Source: Oscillospiraceae bacterium
GTDB lineage: Bacteria > Bacillota > Clostridia > Oscillospirales > Ruminococcaceae
DNA length: 7,524 nucleotides
Reading direction: 5' to 3'
Assembly: GCA_029062865.1 (NCBI GenBank)
Contig: JAIDPG010000033.1
Span: 1-7,524 of the forward strand
Positions 5,082-7,524 of this stretch are shown piece after piece. The translations under genes were made by a program, and so were the position numbers. The notes under the pieces are model-generated. The model saw only the letters and a program-made list of their open reading frames with translations, was not told the DNA's origin and made no database searches. Within the stretch, counting starts at the first letter, position 1. Every line of letters starts with the position of its first letter.

Positions 5082-7084
5082 CGTTTAAGCTCCCATATCC
5101 TTAGTCTGTACTCACTGCCTAAAGCCGTATTCGCGAATATTTTATCTCCGGCGCGCGTGACCGAATAAACGTACTCAGTGCGCTCCAGAGGCAATTCGGC
5201 GGCTTTTTTACCGTTGACATATTGCTTCAGAACTCCGCCGTCCTCGGGCGCGGTAAAAAACTCGTTCTCGGCGGTGAGAAACGCGTCTTGACTTTCAACG
5301 CGTGTTTCGGGCTTTACCGTCTCGAATTGTCCGTTCCGCCAAAGTATGATCTCGCCGCTCGGCAGCTGACCGCCGGCAACGTTCACATGCGCATCGCACC
5401 ACAGCGCGGTACCGCCGGACGTTCCGATCTCGCTTGAAATATCGTCTTTTCGGCAGGTCTCGCTCTTTCCGTCAAGGGTGCAAACGCCGCAATATCTACC
5501 ATTATCGCCGCTCATTCTGAATGCGGCAAATCCGTCTCCAAGCGTGAGAAAACTTATGTACCCTCTGCATTTCATCAGCACCTTTTCGTTTTTCAGATCC
5601 CAATCGCAGCAGCGAAGCTCTTTTCCGAGGTCAACGGTATATACGATGATATTTTCGTCAAATACATAGGTATTGCCTTTTACGTTTTCGGTGATTTTTA
5701 CTGATTTTAGTTTATTGAAATCCGTATCGTAGAGCGACAAAATGATATACGGATCCTTCGAGATACCCATCGCGAAAACGCCGTTTTCTTCGATATTATC
5801 ATAAACGTGGTTCTCTTTAACCGCGATCTTATCACCGTGTATTTCAACATCCTCAACATTGGAAAGCGTTTTCACTATCTCACCCGAGGAATTTATTTTG
5901 AGCAGCTCCGAATCTCTCATTACATAAATGAAATCACCTATTGATGAAACTACTGATATCCGTTCATCAAAAACGACCGTGTTTTTTAGTTCCGCGTTTG
6001 ACGGACTTAGGCTTTGAATGTTGCTTTGATCACTGCTTTGGCTGTTGCCTTGTGCCGCGTCACGATTGCCTCCGTATGTTCCGTCCGCGCTCAAAACCAT
6101 TTTCGGCTCGCTTTTATTGCAGGCCGCGTTCGCTTCCAACGGAGCGGCTATGTAATAAATAAAATCGCCGGGCTTCACATCGGGGATAGAGATTTTGCAC
6201 TCGGTTATTTTGTTCCCTTCCAGTGTAAAATCTAGATACTCATAACCGCCGTTGAATTTGACCGGCTCGTGATTTTTAAAAAACGTAATACGGTAATCGT
6301 GTACCGCCTTCTCCGTTGTATAGGCGTAAAATTTAAGTTCAAGTTCGTTACTTCCGGGATCTAATTTGTAGCTTGTCTCGTAAAGCTCATCGCTTTGCAG
6401 CAATCCGAAACCGAACGTATAACCGCTCATTTCATCCTCGTTTTCAAGCTGATAAAATTCAAGCTGCTTCTGCGTAAACACCGCGTTATCGGCTTTGAGA
6501 ACGTTCGGTGTTTCCGAGACGGCGGGGATAAGTCCGTCCGGTGCAGTTACGGAATTGTGGTGCAGGCTCCTATGATAAAATCCAAACCGCGGGGTTTCCT
6601 CCGGCGGAACATAATCGGGCGCGAGCATTGTCACATACGAAATGATATGTTCCGAGCGTGTTTCGTCAACTTCTGTGTCGAGATATAGCTTGTATTTCTC
6701 TTCCGATTTGCCCTTAATTTCAAAAATCGACATATATCCGTTTTCCGATGAATTGTCCACGGAGTATTTCTGCAATATCCCGTCAACAAAAACCATTATC
6801 CCTATGCGCGTATCGGACCCCGTGCCTGTGAGCGTCGGGGAAAATATCAGCTTCCCGTCCTCTGCCGAAAAATCGGCATTAAAAATATACCCTAGCGACG
6901 GTATCTTCTGCCCTTCGTTTCCCGAAGGAACTTTCATCGGATCCGCAACAGATGAGAAGCTCGGCGAGGGGCTTCCCGGATCACCGGAACCCCCGCTTTG
7001 ATCGTCAAGCACGGATCCGCGTCCTGAGCAGCCCGAAAAGAGCAATGCCGCCGCAAATACTGCCATAATTTTATTGATTTTCAT
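5078..7084 (-). CDS. Large surface lipoprotein with propeller-like C-terminal region
   Basis: 668 residues. The frame is open to 7231, but the true start is ATG 7082-7084: AAAGGAA lies nine bases upstream, and MKINKIMAVFAAALLFSGC is a standard signal peptide with Cys19 as the lipid anchor. Ser/Gly/Pro-rich linker 20-60 follows. Residues about 62-158 and 165-333 look like two all-beta domains (for example GIMVFVDGILQKY and ELELKFYAYTTEK). A Gln/Ser-rich linker with a tetrapeptide repeat covers about 335-368. Residues 370-668 carry repeated strand pairs with turns such as GDFIYVMRDSELLKINSSGE, GDKIAVKEN and GDGFAAFRMSGDNGR, typical of a propeller. It is anchored outside the membrane and is first in the transporter operon. 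A role as sensor, substrate capture or assembly partner is likely but inferred. No catalytic motif was seen and the family was not recognised. Confidence 0.85.
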   Translation of the reverse strand: MKINKIMAVFAAALLFSGCSGRGSVLDDQSGGSGDPGSPSPSFSSVADPMKVPSGNEGQKIPSLGYIFNADFSAEDGKLIFSPTLTGTGSDTRIGIMVFVDGILQKYSVDNSSENGYMSIFEIKGKSEEKYKLYLDTEVDETRSEHIISYVTMLAPDYVPPEETPRFGFYHRSLHHNSVTAPDGLIPAVSETPNVLKADNAVFTQKQLEFYQLENEDEMSGYTFGFGLLQSDELYETSYKLDPGSNELELKFYAYTTEKAVHDYRITFFKNHEPVKFNGGYEYLDFTLEGNKITECKISIPDVKPGDFIYYIAAPLEANAACNKSEPKMVLSADGTYGGNRDAAQGNSQSSDQSNIQSLSPSNAELKNTVVFDERISVVSSIGDFIYVMRDSELLKINSSGEIVKTLSNVEDVEIHGDKIAVKENHVYDNIEENGVFAMGISKDPYIILSLYDTDFNKLKSVKITENVKGNTYVFDENIIVYTVDLGKELRCCDWDLKNEKVLMKCRGYISFLTLGDGFAAFRMSGDNGRYCGVCTLDGKSETCRKDDISSEIGTSGGTALWCDAHVNVAGGQLPSGEIILWRNGQFETVKPETRVESQDAFLTAENEFFTAPEDGGVLKQYVNGKKAAELPLERTEYVYSVTRAGDKIFANTALGSEYRLRIWELKR
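6011..6058 (-). repeat. 12-bp imperfect tandem repeat in the lipoprotein linker
   Basis: Four 12-base units lie head to tail at 6011-6022, 6023-6034, 6035-6046 and 6047-6058. The first three begin GCTTTG on the plus strand; the fourth is degenerate (GCCTTG). On the coding strand they give AAQG, NSQS, SDQS and NIQS, a flexible Gln/Ser spacer between the beta domains and the propeller-like region. The 12-base period keeps the frame, so copy number could change without breaking the gene. Confidence 0.7.
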
Positions 7085-7524
7085 TTTTAATGGTTCCTTT
7101 CTCAATATGGTTAATTCTGATCCCGCCCGAAAACCGTATGGTTTTCGCTTCATGATCCACCGTAAGCACGATATCAGATCGCTCGTACGTGAGAACTCCT
7201 TCATTCGGGATTTCTTCATCCGGCTTGTCATATATTATAAGAAACCCGTCGCCGAAACTCGGCAGCTCAAACGAGCCATATACCACGACACTTGCATCGG
7301 GGTCATCTGTATCATTAAAAATAACCTGCGTGTCACACGTCAATACGATCTCTTGCTTTTTCAGCCGCTGCTCACTTCCGGCGCAAAAATACGTTGCCGC
7401 CGCGCTTTTGATAGTGGTGTATTTTCCGAAATTCTCGCCGATCTCGTAACGCTTGAGCTTCCCGGTTTCATCGTCATACGCAAACGCCGCGTTCAGCGTG
7501 ATCTCGAACTCTTTTTCCTTTGTG
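7071..7524 (-). CDS. Hypothetical protein, beta-rich, 5' end outside window
   Basis: The frame is open from the right edge to TAA at 7071-7073, so at least 150 C-terminal residues are visible and the start is missing. A TTG at 7341-7343 could be mistaken for a start, but protein-like sequence continues upstream of it (EFEITLNAAFAYDDETGKL, then YEIGENFGKYTTIKSAAATY). The visible part alternates short hydrophobic strands with acidic turns (IVLTCDTQVIFNDTDDPD, SVVVYGSFELP, FLIIYDKPDEE). This suggests a beta-sandwich-like extracytoplasmic or secreted domain. No membrane segment or known catalytic motif is visible. Its stop lies 14 bp inside the lipoprotein gene, so the two are co-transcribed and it probably belongs to the same system. 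I do not recognise the family. Confidence 0.75.
   Translation of the reverse strand, partial: TKEKEFEITLNAAFAYDDETGKLKRYEIGENFGKYTTIKSAAATYFCAGSEQRLKKQEIVLTCDTQVIFNDTDDPDASVVVYGSFELPSFGDGFLIIYDKPDEEIPNEGVLTYERSDIVLTVDHEAKTIRFSGGIRINHIEKGTIKNENQ
7094..7100 (-). promoter_or_regulatory. Ribosome binding site fixing the lipoprotein start
   Basis: AAAGGAA on the minus strand, nine bases before ATG 7082-7084. It places the start directly before the lipoprotein signal peptide and removes 49 residues of upstream open frame, which overlaps the preceding gene and lacks its own site. Confidence 0.8.

Noticed and set aside
7085..7231. N-terminal extension of the lipoprotein to the ATG at 7231
   Set aside because: It overlaps the upstream gene by far more than needed, lacks a ribosome site, and would bury the signal peptide behind 49 mostly basic residues.
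1..7524. CRISPR array, tRNA, rRNA, insertion sequence ends, att sites or replication origin
   Set aside because: No regularly spaced repeats, cloverleaf, rRNA-like stretch, transposase or terminal inverted repeats with target duplication were seen by eye on either strand.

Overview
The window reads as chromosomal DNA of a mid-GC, low-to-moderate-GC Firmicute, most likely a gut-type clostridium of the Oscillospiraceae/Ruminococcus kind. This is inferred from strong AGGAGG-like ribosome sites, tightly overlapping genes, lipobox lipoproteins and ABC-2 exporters with large outside loops. No rRNA, tRNA, CRISPR array, transposase or phage gene was seen. All supported genes lie on the minus strand, so transcription runs from the right edge to the left.

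Right and centre (7524 to 1040): a compact operon. Its first visible gene is the 3' part of an unrecognised beta-rich protein, cut by the window edge. A 668-residue lipoprotein follows, with a 14-bp overlap. Then come an ABC-2-type ATPase (283 aa), a six-segment permease (392 aa) and a second permease (672 aa). The last three junctions are 4-bp ATGA overlaps, so the subunits should be translationally coupled. The two permeases are diverged paralogues and probably form a heterodimer with the ATPase dimer underneath. No promoter lies inside the operon; its promoter must be beyond the right edge.

The most unusual object is the last gene. After its sixth membrane segment the second permease runs without a break into a lipoprotein-type signal segment ending in a textbook LSGC lipobox, followed by about 280 residues of propeller-like repeats. 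It looks like a permease and a surface lipoprotein fused in one frame. The separate lipoprotein at the head of the operon also ends in a propeller-like region, so the cassette appears to place two related extracytoplasmic domains next to one exporter. The transported substrate is unknown; export or removal of a surface-active or antimicrobial molecule is only a guess from family.

Left (1039 to 1): a separate small transcription unit. A perfect TTGACA-N17-TATAAT promoter with a 10-bp palindrome at the expected start of transcription drives a small unrecognised gene. That gene is interrupted by an in-frame TAG and then continues for 48 codons of protein-like sequence. Downstream are two or three hairpins, one a convincing minus-strand terminator. 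At the extreme left is an open minus-strand frame running off the window, which may be a gene fragment.
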